DNA of 64,000 bases from assembly GCA_012960925.1 (NCBI GenBank), contig DUAG01000002.1, forward strand, positions 1 to 64,000. Direction: 5' to 3'. Numbering within the stretch: position 1 is the first letter of the stretch; every line of letters begins with the position of its first letter. Both the position numbers and the translations under genes were made by a program. Source of the DNA: Candidatus Manganitrophaceae bacterium (GTDB taxonomy: Bacteria; Nitrospirota; Nitrospiria; SBBL01; JAADHI01). Below, in pieces: positions 1-7,730 of this stretch. Under the pieces are notes generated by a model. The model saw only the letters and a program-made list of their open reading frames with translations, was not told the origin of the DNA and ran no database searches.

Positions 1-124
1 GTTGTTGATTACATCAAAATGTTCTATAACAGCAAACGATGGCACTCGACTCTCGGTTATTTGAGTCCAAGGGAATTTGAGGAGAGATGGCTTTTAAAAA
101 AAAACGGCCTAAGAAAACTGTCCA
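1..124 (+). mobile_element. Right end of an IS3-family insertion sequence (partial)
   Basis: It carries the OrfB C-terminus. The proposed terminal repeat, read inward from 124, is TGGACAGTTTTCTTAGGCC. It resembles the left end of the next element (TGGACAGTCGGTTAAG). About 41 bp (125-165) separate the two elements. The left part lies outside the window. Confidence 0.5.
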
Positions 125-180
125 TTTTTATCAGACCAGGTCAATATGATCTTCCCCCAATAAGGTGGACAGTCGGTTAA
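1..180 (+). CDS. IS3-family transposase OrfB, C-terminal end (cut by window start)
   Basis: The open frame from base 1 to a TAA at 178-180 encodes the end of an rve-type (DDE) integrase-like transposase, with the typical C-terminal pattern YNSKRWHSTLGYLSPREFEE. The frame then runs about 20 codons past the usual family end, because it leaves the element and terminates inside the neighbouring insertion sequence. The true end of this element is probably near 124, where ACTGTCCA occurs; that is the reverse complement of the TGGACAGT that begins the next element. The catalytic DDE residues would lie upstream of the window, so it cannot be judged whether the enzyme is intact. Confidence 0.8.
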   Translation, partial: VVDYIKMFYNSKRWHSTLGYLSPREFEERWLLKKNGLRKLSIFIRPGQYDLPPIRWTVG

Positions 181-1059
181 GCCACATATTGCAGTTTTCC
201 CCATTGAGATTCATATTCGGCTGGGGATAGATATCCATTTGTTGAATGACGTCTTCTGCGATTGTAATAAAGTTCAATGTAATTGAACAGTGCCTTCTAC
301 ATCTCATTTTTTCTCTGAAATCGTCTGTGGTAAATGAGTTGAGTCTTTAATGTATGGAAGAAAGATTCTGCGACCGCATTGTCCCAACAGTTACCCTTGC
401 GACTCATACTCTGAACCATTTTATTTTTCTTGAGCAATCCCCGGAAATCAGTGCTGGCGTACCGGATGCCCCGGTCGCTGTGAACAAGAAGCCCCTCATC
501 TGGCTGCCTTTTTAAGAGTGCTTTCTGGAAGGCATGGATCATTGAATGGCGATCAAGAGAGTCGCTCAAATCCCAGCCCACAACAATACGAGAAAAAAGG
601 TCAATAAATACGGTCAAGTACTGCCATCTGGAGCCTACCTTCAGATTAGGTTATATCGCTCACCCAGGAGGTATTCGGAGAAGACACAGAAAACTCCCTG
701 TTTAATAGATTTTGAGCCACAGGCTCATCATGTTTGGAATCAGTTGTGACAACATATTTCTTCACTGTCCTGCAACGTAAACCCATATCTCTCATATGAC
801 GTGCCACCCTGTTTTTCCCCACTGCGGTAAATCCTGGCTCTGATCGAAGATCCGCAGTGATCATCGGGCTGCCGGCCATTCCATTATGTTCGGCATAAAG
901 CTTCCGGATGCGTCGTCTTATTCGATGGTTCTCTACTTGACGAGATGAGAAAGGTCTCCTTCGCCAACGATAAAACCCGCTCGGAGAAATCTTGAATGTA
1001 CGGCACATCTTCATCACCGGAAATGAGGAGCGATTCTTCTCCATAAACTGGTATCTCAT
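177..1059 (-). pseudogene. IS3-family transposase OrfB (frameshift plus amber stop)
   Basis: The frame from 1059 gives the HTH_21-like and early rve region, ending SPNTSWVSDIT. It breaks near 646, where one extra base shifts the frame; removing one A restores SDITYLKVGSRWQYLTVF. The next frame contains the DDE core (FIDLFSRIVVGWDLSD, SDRGIRYAS, KGNCWDNAVAESFF). It meets an in-frame TAG at 297-299 and then continues in the same frame as KALFNYIELYYNRRRRHS to a TAA at 177-179. These are two independent inactivating changes. The stop overlaps, on the other strand, the stop of the left-hand transposase. Confidence 0.85.
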
Positions 1060-1361
1060 TTCGATACCCTGCTGAAAATGGCCATGGCTTTTTTTAATAT
1101 GTCTCGCTCCATCTCAGTATTTCTCAATCTCTTCTCGAGTTCTCGAATCCGCTTTTGATCTTGTGTGAGTGCCATTTTGCCATGTCCTGGAAAGGCTAAT
1201 TCAGAATTCTCACCTTGTTGCCGACGCCAACGATATATCAAATCACTGCTTATCCCAAGATCCTCGGATACCTCCGAAACCGTCCGCCCGGGTTCTTCTG
1301 TAATCCTAACCGCTTCTCTTTTGAATTCAGGGTCATATTTCCTTCTGTTTCGAACACTCAT
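1056..1361 (-). CDS. IS3-family transposase OrfA (helix-turn-helix)
   Basis: About 101 residues starting MSVRNRRKYDPEFKREAV, a Tnp_1-type helix-turn-helix DNA-binding protein, followed by a leucine-zipper-like region (RIRELEKRLRNTEMERDILKKAM). The ATG at 1361 is chosen over the upstream start at 1391 because it follows a strong AGGAGGGAAGC ribosome site. It overlaps orfB by 4 bases. A run of seven A followed by G (minus strand, 1095-1088) near its end fits the slippery site used for -1 frameshifting into OrfAB in this family. Fusion would still be blocked by the downstream lesions. Confidence 0.8.
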   Translation of the reverse strand: MSVRNRRKYDPEFKREAVRITEEPGRTVSEVSEDLGISSDLIYRWRRQQGENSELAFPGHGKMALTQDQKRIRELEKRLRNTEMERDILKKAMAIFSRVSK

Positions 1362-1415
1362 GCTTCCCTCCTGTCGGTTTCTTAATTTCATAACACCGAC
1401 TTAACAGAGGGTCCA

Positions 1416-1729
1416 CTCTTTTAGGGAAGGTTCAATATTTTTATCAACCTTATTGATTATTTATTAATTGCCTCAGCTTAATCTTAGCTTAGCCTAAGGC
1501 TAAGCTAAGATTAAGCTGATATGTTCCTTAACTTATTAATTATTAAGCTCTATTAATGTTTGATTCTCATGGGGATGCGGCTCTCCCCCTACAGAGTAGA
1601 AGAGTAGAGAGGCCATTTATCTATTCTTTTATCAACACTTCAGCAAAAAATTTGGAAATAAAATGACCTCAGTCGATTTATTAAATGATAAATCTGTAAA
1701 GAAATACCACCTCTAAATTGGAGAAAAAT
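1416..1729. other. AT-rich intergenic region with a long perfect palindrome
   Basis: No gene is visible between the insertion sequence and the first secreted-protein gene. It is AT-rich, contains the palindrome described separately at 1474-1518, and ends with the TTGGAG ribosome-binding site of the next gene. No promoter was confidently recognised. Confidence 0.6.
1474..1518. repeat. 45-nt perfect inverted repeat (21-bp arms, 3-nt centre)
   Basis: The left arm CAGCTTAATCTTAGCTTAGC plus C and its exact reverse complement flank a TAA centre. The arms have internal CTTA/AGCTTA periodicity. There is no T-run directly after the stem on either strand, so a standard terminator is not obvious. It may be an operator, a recombination site or a relic of a miniature element. 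Confidence 0.9.
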
Positions 1730-3886
1730 ATGAAACGTTTGCTACAGTGCTTCATGTTCATTGTGTTACTTCTTCCCGCCGGGCTCACACAAGTCCAGGC
1801 GCAGAACATCGGTCAGGTGGAAGGGCTTAAAAGCTTTGGGCCAACCGATCCGGCCCACGGATACCCCTTCTATTTTGAAGACAAAAAAGATCTCCGACTG
1901 ATGCTTTGCGATACCTTCACCCATTGTTTCCTGGAACTGCCCTTCGCGGGCTTACCGCTCCAGTTTCCCTATGACCCGGCAGATCCAAACAACAATTTCC
2001 CTGACGAATCCTTTTTCTTCGCGGGTGGCGCCGGGTTCATGGGAGGTCCTGTTGACCCGACCACCGGTATTCGTGGTACCGCGACCCGGGCCCTTTATGG
2101 GATGGCAATCGAAGGCGCCTTTTTTAATGAAGAGATCGTTGATGGCGACCAGATCGTCTTCGCTCGTGTCCGTATCCGGATTGACGACCTCATTCTTGGA
2201 GAATCATACCGAATAACACATCCTTACGGTGTATATAACTTTGTCGCCGAGGAAGACGCCGGACCCGGAGTACACAAAGGTCCCGGACTCAGCCTGGTGA
2301 GAGATCTCGGCATCACCGGACCCGGGGAATTTGCAGGGGCTCTGGATGGCGATATCGGCCCCTTCCTGATTCCGACCCGTTTTGCCGATAACATCGGAAA
2401 CTTTGTCGGACCCGGCTTTCTCGCCAACGGCAAAACCTATATTTCGGACACAACCACCGAGGAGACCGTCACCGGGAGCCCCCTCGGTACAAACTTCTTC
2501 CGGATTGAAGGGCCTGGTGTTGGAGATGACTATGATCCTTCAGAGCATTGTAGCGATCCTCACCTCGGGCCAGACCCGCTCGCAACAAACGATTGCATCC
2601 AGACCAATTTATTTACCCTGCAAGGGATGATCGCCGAAAATTTCGGAGCCAGTATCAATAGTGCCACCTACAGCAAAGATGGGGATGGGGTCTATGTCAA
2701 TACCTGGGCCAGTTCAATTCCCGGACAGCGTCTGGCGGCAAGTGTGGATGGCGGCCCCTGGATCTTTATGACCGAAGGGAGCGATGGTGACGGGAGCTAT
2801 TTTATCCGGACAAAACTGGCCGATGACCCAGGGGTATCTGCAGTCAACGCCGCGATCCCCGTGTCGGTGACCGTCCTCAACCTGAATGACCTCGTTCCAA
2901 ATCCGTCGACACAGCTCATTGTCGATCATTTAACCATCACAGCAAACCACGTTGTCGGAAGCGTCATGAGCCCCGGCGGTTTAACCGTTACGGTCAAAAG
3001 CAGCAATATCTACGACCCCCTGGCTCCCGCAGCAACTATCTATACAGGTTTTAACGACCCCGACCTAGCGCCGATTGGGTTTAATCTCACAGACGACCCA
3101 TTGGCCGACGGCTTTGCGACAGGGACCCTGGAGGTCTCTCCAACCGCCATGGCGGCGCCTTATCTGACGGTGAAGGTGGAATCCGCTTTGGGAGGAAGTG
3201 CCGAGACAAAAATTGCAATATCTGGCGGCACTGCTGGAACCTCACTCGGGCTCATCGCGAATGCAGGCCCCGACACAAGTGGCGATACTGGAGGAATCAC
3301 TTTAAACCTGAGAGGGTCCAATTCCTTCGGTCCCACCGGTATGACCTATGACTGGACACATAACGACACGACGGGTTTATTTACGCTGAATAACTCGGGT
3401 CAAGCCGTAGCCAACGTCGTAACACCTCTGGGAACCGAGCCTGCATTTCCACTCAGCGGGATCTTGGAAGTCGAAGTCACCCTCACCGTAAGCGACCTTT
3501 TGGGTGGATTACCTTTGAGTACGGATGTCGCTATTGTGACGATAGAACACCCGGTGGCCTTGCCCGACGATATCTGTAATATCGTGGAGGGATCCTACAA
3601 GCCCAACAAGGGAAGGTGGGTTGTCGTCGGTGACTGTAATATTGCGACCTTACAGCTAATCGAGATCTTTCTCGGTGACGCCTCGGGTCCGGGTACGATC
3701 AAAATCGGTGAGACCCATGTCGCCCCGATTCTGCCTGTGGTATGGGAAGTCACTCCAGGAAATGATTCGGCACCTCTTGGGAGTGCGGCAGCCGGTACTG
3801 ATGCAAATGAAGACAAGCTGTTTTCACATGTCTGGGCCGTCTCGTCACGGGGCAGTATCTCTTCTTTTGATTATGAAGTTAAATAA
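1730..3886 (+). CDS. Secreted multidomain protein, unknown function (paralogue 1)
   Basis: About 718 residues. The ATG at 1730 is preferred over the TTG at 1718 because it follows GGAG with a 6-base gap. An N-terminal signal peptide (MKRLLQCFMFIVLLLPAG, cleavage near VQAQ) indicates export. The N-terminal third has a conserved paired-cysteine motif (LCDTFTHCF) and an EGAFFNEEIVDGDQIVFARVRI stretch shared with the next gene. A second Cys pair lies around HCSDPHLGPDP/NDCIQTN. Residues of roughly 500-615 resemble a PKD/immunoglobulin-like domain (ANAGPDTSGDTGGITLNL). The tail has another CN...DCN pair. Conserved cysteine pairs fit disulphides outside the cytoplasm. No catalytic motif was recognised; a structural or binding role is likely. 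Confidence 0.85.
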   Translation: MKRLLQCFMFIVLLLPAGLTQVQAQNIGQVEGLKSFGPTDPAHGYPFYFEDKKDLRLMLCDTFTHCFLELPFAGLPLQFPYDPADPNNNFPDESFFFAGGAGFMGGPVDPTTGIRGTATRALYGMAIEGAFFNEEIVDGDQIVFARVRIRIDDLILGESYRITHPYGVYNFVAEEDAGPGVHKGPGLSLVRDLGITGPGEFAGALDGDIGPFLIPTRFADNIGNFVGPGFLANGKTYISDTTTEETVTGSPLGTNFFRIEGPGVGDDYDPSEHCSDPHLGPDPLATNDCIQTNLFTLQGMIAENFGASINSATYSKDGDGVYVNTWASSIPGQRLAASVDGGPWIFMTEGSDGDGSYFIRTKLADDPGVSAVNAAIPVSVTVLNLNDLVPNPSTQLIVDHLTITANHVVGSVMSPGGLTVTVKSSNIYDPLAPAATIYTGFNDPDLAPIGFNLTDDPLADGFATGTLEVSPTAMAAPYLTVKVESALGGSAETKIAISGGTAGTSLGLIANAGPDTSGDTGGITLNLRGSNSFGPTGMTYDWTHNDTTGLFTLNNSGQAVANVVTPLGTEPAFPLSGILEVEVTLTVSDLLGGLPLSTDVAIVTIEHPVALPDDICNIVEGSYKPNKGRWVVVGDCNIATLQLIEIFLGDASGPGTIKIGETHVAPILPVVWEVTPGNDSAPLGSAAAGTDANEDKLFSHVWAVSSRGSISSFDYEVK

Positions 3887-3922
3887 TAATCGCGATCTAT
3901 TATAAAAAATGGAGGAACAGGA

Positions 3923-6043
3923 ATGAAACGACTTATATTCATCATCATGCTGGTAGTGTTATTGGCCCCGATCGGCCTGCCGCTTGGCCAGGCACAAACA
4001 CAAGGATTACGGAGAGTCGGCCCGGTCAATCCGAAATCAGGATTTCCTTTATGGTATGAGGATAAAACCGGCCTCAGGCTCACACTCTGCGACAACCCCT
4101 TTAACTGTTTCGCGGAGTTTGAGCCGACTTTGCCGCTGCAGTTCCCTTTTGATCCCGCACGGAACCCGGCAAACGATAATTTTGCCGATGAAGTCTTCTT
4201 CTACGCGGCAGAGGCGCTTTTGCTCAATCCCCATTTGACGCCGACCTCGCCTGCAGGTTCACCGGACCCCGGGATCCGAACCATCATTGTCATGGCGGTT
4301 GAGGGGGCCTTTATCAATGATGAGGTCGTCAATGGTGACCAGGTGGTCTTTTCGCGTATCCGTATCCGAATTGACAACCTGATTGAAGGAGAACATTACA
4401 AGGTGACCTATCCCTATGGTGTTCATGAATTTATTTCAGGAGACGATGGCGGTCCGGGTGTCATAAAGGGTCCGGGAGAAAGCATGACTCGGGATATCGG
4501 GATCGTTCCTGGGGAGTTTCATCACATGCTCGAAGGCGATATCGGACCCTTCCTTCTACCCTCTTCTTATATGCCCGGAACCGACGCCTTCCTCATAGAG
4601 GGCCTCACGGACACAACCGTTACCGGAAGCCCCTACGGCACAAACTTCTACCGGATTGAAGGACGGGATGTCGGCCTCAACTGGCCTGGATACAAGTGTG
4701 CTGATATTACCTTGGGACCAGACCCATTATCGCTGGACGATTGCGTTGAAACCGATATGTTCACGGTTCAGGGAAAGATTGCCACAAACTTTGGGGCCAA
4801 TATTGATCGCGCAACCTATACGAAAACCTCGACTGACACGCAAGTGAATATCTGGGCCAATGCACCCACAGGCTCAAACATTGTTGCGACGGTCGATGGT
4901 GGTCTCGCGAACACCATGGTAGAATCCTCACCCGGTTCAGGGAATTACTATGCCCGCATTGAACTGGGGGGCCTGGGGGCCGGGATTGTTCCCTCTGAAG
5001 CTGTCGTATCTAATCTTTCAGATAATCCTCCCGTCACAACTTCAAGGCCCATTGAGGATCATCTGGTCCTGAATGTTGTCGAAAATCATGTCATTGGTGC
5101 CCCAGGAACACCGCCTGGTCTAGAGATGAGCGTACAGAGCAGTAACTACGTCGATCCGGTCACCATCAAAGCCACCATGGGCACCAGTAATCAGGTCGCG
5201 CAGGGCCTTTTCTCGACATTGGTCGTAATGGCGGATCAAGGAGGAGGGCTTGCCGAATCTACGTATCTGAGTTCAGCAGGTGAAGATCCTGCCACACATG
5301 TTGTATTTGATTCCAGCAATGGAGGAAATGCAGTATCAAAGGTTGGGGTTGATACGGAAGAAACGAGCGGATTGCCCATAGATGGTGTACATGCGGTCAT
5401 TACCAGAGGGTACAATATCTTGACAGGGGGCATTGTCGTCGACATCAATGGCGGAAATTCCATAGGTCCGGGTGCCTTAACCTATGTCTGGTCTCATGAC
5501 AATCCAATCGGGTCTGGCGTTGTCATCGGTAGTGATCTGAGTCAGCCTAATCTAACGATGACCTCGCCGGAGACACTCCCGGTTTCATATGCCGGAGAGC
5601 TCGTGCTGAACTTTACACTCACGGTTACGGATGCCACCGACGTGATCTCCACATCGAATGCAGCCACCGTCCAGGTGGTCATTACGGAACCCGCTACGCT
5701 TCCTGTGGATAATTGTCCGATCGTTAGAGCCCTGTACGATTCTCATAAGGAAAAATGGGAGGTCGCCGGAAGCTGCAACCTGACAGACAACCAGGATATC
5801 AGGGTCTACCCGGGGACCGTTGCAGGTCCGGATTTGACAATCCTGATCGGTGAATTCTGGGTTGAGGCAGGCGGGCTATGGGATGTATCTCCAGGCAATG
5901 GAACAGCAGATATGGGAACAACGCTGGCTGGAGAGACACTCAGCGGTGCCTGTGCCTATGATAAAGTCTGGGCCATCTCAGAGCGTGGAAGCATCTATTC
6001 CAGCGACTATGCACTCAAAAGGCAGGATGATATCATTTGTTAG
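3923..6043 (+). CDS. Secreted multidomain protein, unknown function (paralogue 2)
   Basis: 706 residues, starting at an ATG preceded by GGAGGAACAGGA and 36 bases after the previous stop, so probably one operon with it. Signal peptide MKRLIFIIMLVVLLAP with cleavage near GQAQ. It is collinear with paralogue 1: LCDNPFNCF, EGAFINDEVVNGDQVVFSRI, TYPYGVHEFISGDDGGPG, LEGDIGPFLLP, LGPDPLSLDDCVETDMF, then a PKD-like domain (DINGGNSIGPGALTYVWSH) and a tail with NCPIVRALYD and GSCN. The pair clearly arose by tandem duplication. A third, broken and inverted partial copy lies just downstream. Function is unknown; an extracellular or surface location is inferred. Confidence 0.85.
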   Translation: MKRLIFIIMLVVLLAPIGLPLGQAQTQGLRRVGPVNPKSGFPLWYEDKTGLRLTLCDNPFNCFAEFEPTLPLQFPFDPARNPANDNFADEVFFYAAEALLLNPHLTPTSPAGSPDPGIRTIIVMAVEGAFINDEVVNGDQVVFSRIRIRIDNLIEGEHYKVTYPYGVHEFISGDDGGPGVIKGPGESMTRDIGIVPGEFHHMLEGDIGPFLLPSSYMPGTDAFLIEGLTDTTVTGSPYGTNFYRIEGRDVGLNWPGYKCADITLGPDPLSLDDCVETDMFTVQGKIATNFGANIDRATYTKTSTDTQVNIWANAPTGSNIVATVDGGLANTMVESSPGSGNYYARIELGGLGAGIVPSEAVVSNLSDNPPVTTSRPIEDHLVLNVVENHVIGAPGTPPGLEMSVQSSNYVDPVTIKATMGTSNQVAQGLFSTLVVMADQGGGLAESTYLSSAGEDPATHVVFDSSNGGNAVSKVGVDTEETSGLPIDGVHAVITRGYNILTGGIVVDINGGNSIGPGALTYVWSHDNPIGSGVVIGSDLSQPNLTMTSPETLPVSYAGELVLNFTLTVTDATDVISTSNAATVQVVITEPATLPVDNCPIVRALYDSHKEKWEVAGSCNLTDNQDIRVYPGTVAGPDLTILIGEFWVEAGGLWDVSPGNGTADMGTTLAGETLSGACAYDKVWAISERGSIYSSDYALKRQDDIIC

Positions 6044-6047
6044 CCGA

Positions 6048-6150
6048 TTGTGCGCCGTACCCTGGAGGGTAAGCCCTCAGGGTACGGCGCACAATAAAAA
6101 AGTCCGGATACCTCTTTAAAAAGAGGCTTGATCGGCCTTTTTTATTTTAG
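6048..6150. terminator. Long hairpin and T-rich tract after the secreted-protein operon
   Basis: TTGTGCGCCGTACCCT at 6048-6063 pairs with AGGGTACGGCGCACAA ending at 6094, and an inner GAGGG/CCCTC pair extends the stem. A second small hairpin, CCTCTTT/AAAGAGG, follows. Then comes AGGC..GCCTTTTTTATTTTAG, which has the stem-plus-T-run form of a Rho-independent terminator on the plus strand. It lies directly after the stop at 6043. Confidence 0.6.
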
Positions 6151-6169
6151 TTGACCCAGCCGCCAGAGT

Positions 6170-7037
6170 CTAATATTCTTCCCCAGGTCGGGATGATCCT
6201 GAAGACCTCTTAAAAAAAATCGTCCAAACAGACCGAACATCCAGCTTATGTGTGGCAGGATCTTCACCATATGAACTCAGATATGTCAGTTCGGAAAGCC
6301 CTCCACCCTTAGGCGTCATCACGACGGATGTCGTAAAAAGCCCCTGCTGAATCTGATCACTGGTGCCCATGGTGGCATTGACGGTGAGCGTATGGACGTA
6401 GTTGCTGCTCTGTACGCTCATCTCTAATCCGGGCGGGGTCACTGTCGTACCAATGACATGATTTTCGACTACATTCAGGACCAAATGATCCTCAATGGGT
6501 CTTGATGTTGTAACGGGAGGATTATCTGAAAGATTTGACACGACGGCCTCAGAGGGAACAATCCCGGCCCCCAGGCCCCCCAGTTCAATTCGGGCATAAT
6601 AATTTCCTGCATTGGGAGAGAATTCCACCATGGTGTGCGCGAGACCACCATCGACCGTCGCAACAATGTTTGAGCCTGTGGGCGCATTGGCCCAGATATT
6701 CACTTGCGTTCCAGACGAGGTTTTCGTATAGGTTGCGCGATCAATATCGGCCCCAAAATTTATGGCAACCTTTCCCCGAACTGTGAACATATCGGTTTCA
6801 ACGCAATCGTTCAGCGATAATGTGTCGGGTCCCAAGGTAATATCAGCACACTTGTATCCAGGCCAGTTGAGGCCGACATCCCGTCCCTCGATCCGGAAGT
6901 AGTTTGTGCCGTAGGGGCTTCCGTCACGGTTGTGTCCGTGAGGCCCTTTATGAGGTAGGCATCTGTGCCTGAGATATAGGAAGAGGGTAGAAGGAAGGGC
7001 CCGATATCACCTTCGAGCATGTGATGAAACTCCCCTA
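6170..7037 (-). pseudogene. Inverted partial duplicate of the secreted paralogue 2 gene (frameshifted)
   Basis: On the minus strand, 7037 to about 6250 matches bases of roughly 4513-5300 of paralogue 2 closely at the nucleotide level (for example MLEGDIGPFLLPSSY, then VETDMFTVRGKVAINFGADI, ENHVIGTTVTPPGLEMSVQS). It lacks the signal peptide, the N-terminal part and the PKD and tail regions. One base is missing where paralogue 2 reads ACCGTTACCGGAAGCCC, near 6930, so the frame breaks. After GEDPATHK the sequence departs from the paralogue and ends in unrelated codons at 6170. It is a dead fragment from a fairly recent inverted duplication. Confidence 0.85.
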
Positions 7038-7349
7038 GAAGGATACCGACTGGGCAGTGGGGCCGTCATGCGGAAGAAGCCACCCGCCCGGAACAACATC
7101 GCCATCGACCCAGAACCACTGGAGTCATTCGACTGCGGTTATCTCGTGCAAAAAGTCAACGATTGTGCCCACCATTACCTGCGCAGATATGACTACGCCG
7201 GTTCAGAACTGATCTATTGCGACCCGCCCTACCTGATAAAGACACGGATCTCGAAACGCCGCTACGGCCATGAGTACAGCATACAGGACCACTTGGACTT
7301 TCTTGACCTACTCAAGTCCCTTCCATGCCGGATCATCTTCTCCGGCTAG
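7038..7349 (+). pseudogene. D12-class N6-adenine DNA methyltransferase fragment
   Basis: A short frame with the Dam-like motif IV CDPPY (LIYCDPPYLIKTRISKRRYG), followed by DHLDFLDLLKSLPCRIIFSG, the usual continuation in D12-class (phage or restriction-associated) adenine methylases. Upstream codons LGSGAVMRKKPPARNNIAID resemble the end of motif I and the following segment. The N-terminal half is missing: the frame starts at the breakpoint with the inverted duplicate. A TAG directly after IIFSG removes the C-terminus. It is a truncated relic, probably of a prophage or restriction-modification gene. Confidence 0.75.
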
Positions 7350-7607
7350 ACCTGTTCTGTTACAAGTTTTACTGCTCCTTCTTTGTTGCTTACTCATTGA
7401 TACCTCCTCTATGATTGTGCCTGCACTGAGGCATTGCCTGATTTGATAATTAATACGTTATTGATCTGGGCGATCACCCTTACTATTAAGCTCTTCCAGA
7501 GATGCTGCTCATAGCCGTTGTTCTTAAGATACCAATATCAAATCAATAAATGAATTAAACTAAGACCGACTCCCTATTAATTTGGCTTTTAAGAGTTCTG
7601 ATCAGCC
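7350..7607. other. Intergenic region without visible genes
   Basis: About 260 AT-rich bases between the methylase relic and the terminator of the peroxidase gene. No open frame, RNA gene or repeat was recognised. Confidence 0.5.
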
Positions 7608-7652
7608 AAAGAAAAAGGATCGGTGCAAGCTTCGCACCGATCCTTTTTCTTT
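7608..7652 (-). terminator. Strong Rho-independent terminator of the peroxidase gene
   Basis: A perfect 19-bp stem: AAAGAAAAAGGATCGGTGC at 7608-7626 pairs with GCACCGATCCTTTTTCTTT at 7634-7652 around a 7-nt loop. The A-rich/T-rich base of the stem supplies a T-run in either direction, so it may stop transcription both ways. It sits about 80 bases past the stop of the minus-strand peroxidase gene. Confidence 0.85.
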
Positions 7653-7730
7653 TAGTACTGCTGATCGAGGTCAGTTATGGCCCGCACTCGAGAACGCCGT
7701 TGTGAATACCCACAAAAGTGGACGTTGTAT

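Larger units (their letters stand above)
166..1415 (-). mobile_element. IS3-family insertion sequence, degenerate
   Basis: A 1250-bp element bounded by imperfect inverted repeats: TGGACAGTCGGTTAAG at 166-181 and, on the other strand, TGGACCCTCTGTTAAG ending at 1415 (13 of 16 positions match). It contains an intact-looking orfA and an orfB broken by one frameshift and one in-frame stop, all on the minus strand. Length, orfA/orfB layout and TG..CA ends fit the IS3 family. Both orfB lesions would prevent production of a full transposase, so the copy is probably immobile unless helped in trans. Confidence 0.8.

Noticed and set aside
546..749. Plus-strand small open frame in the IS3 element
   Set aside because: It is antisense to the broken orfB and has no features of its own.
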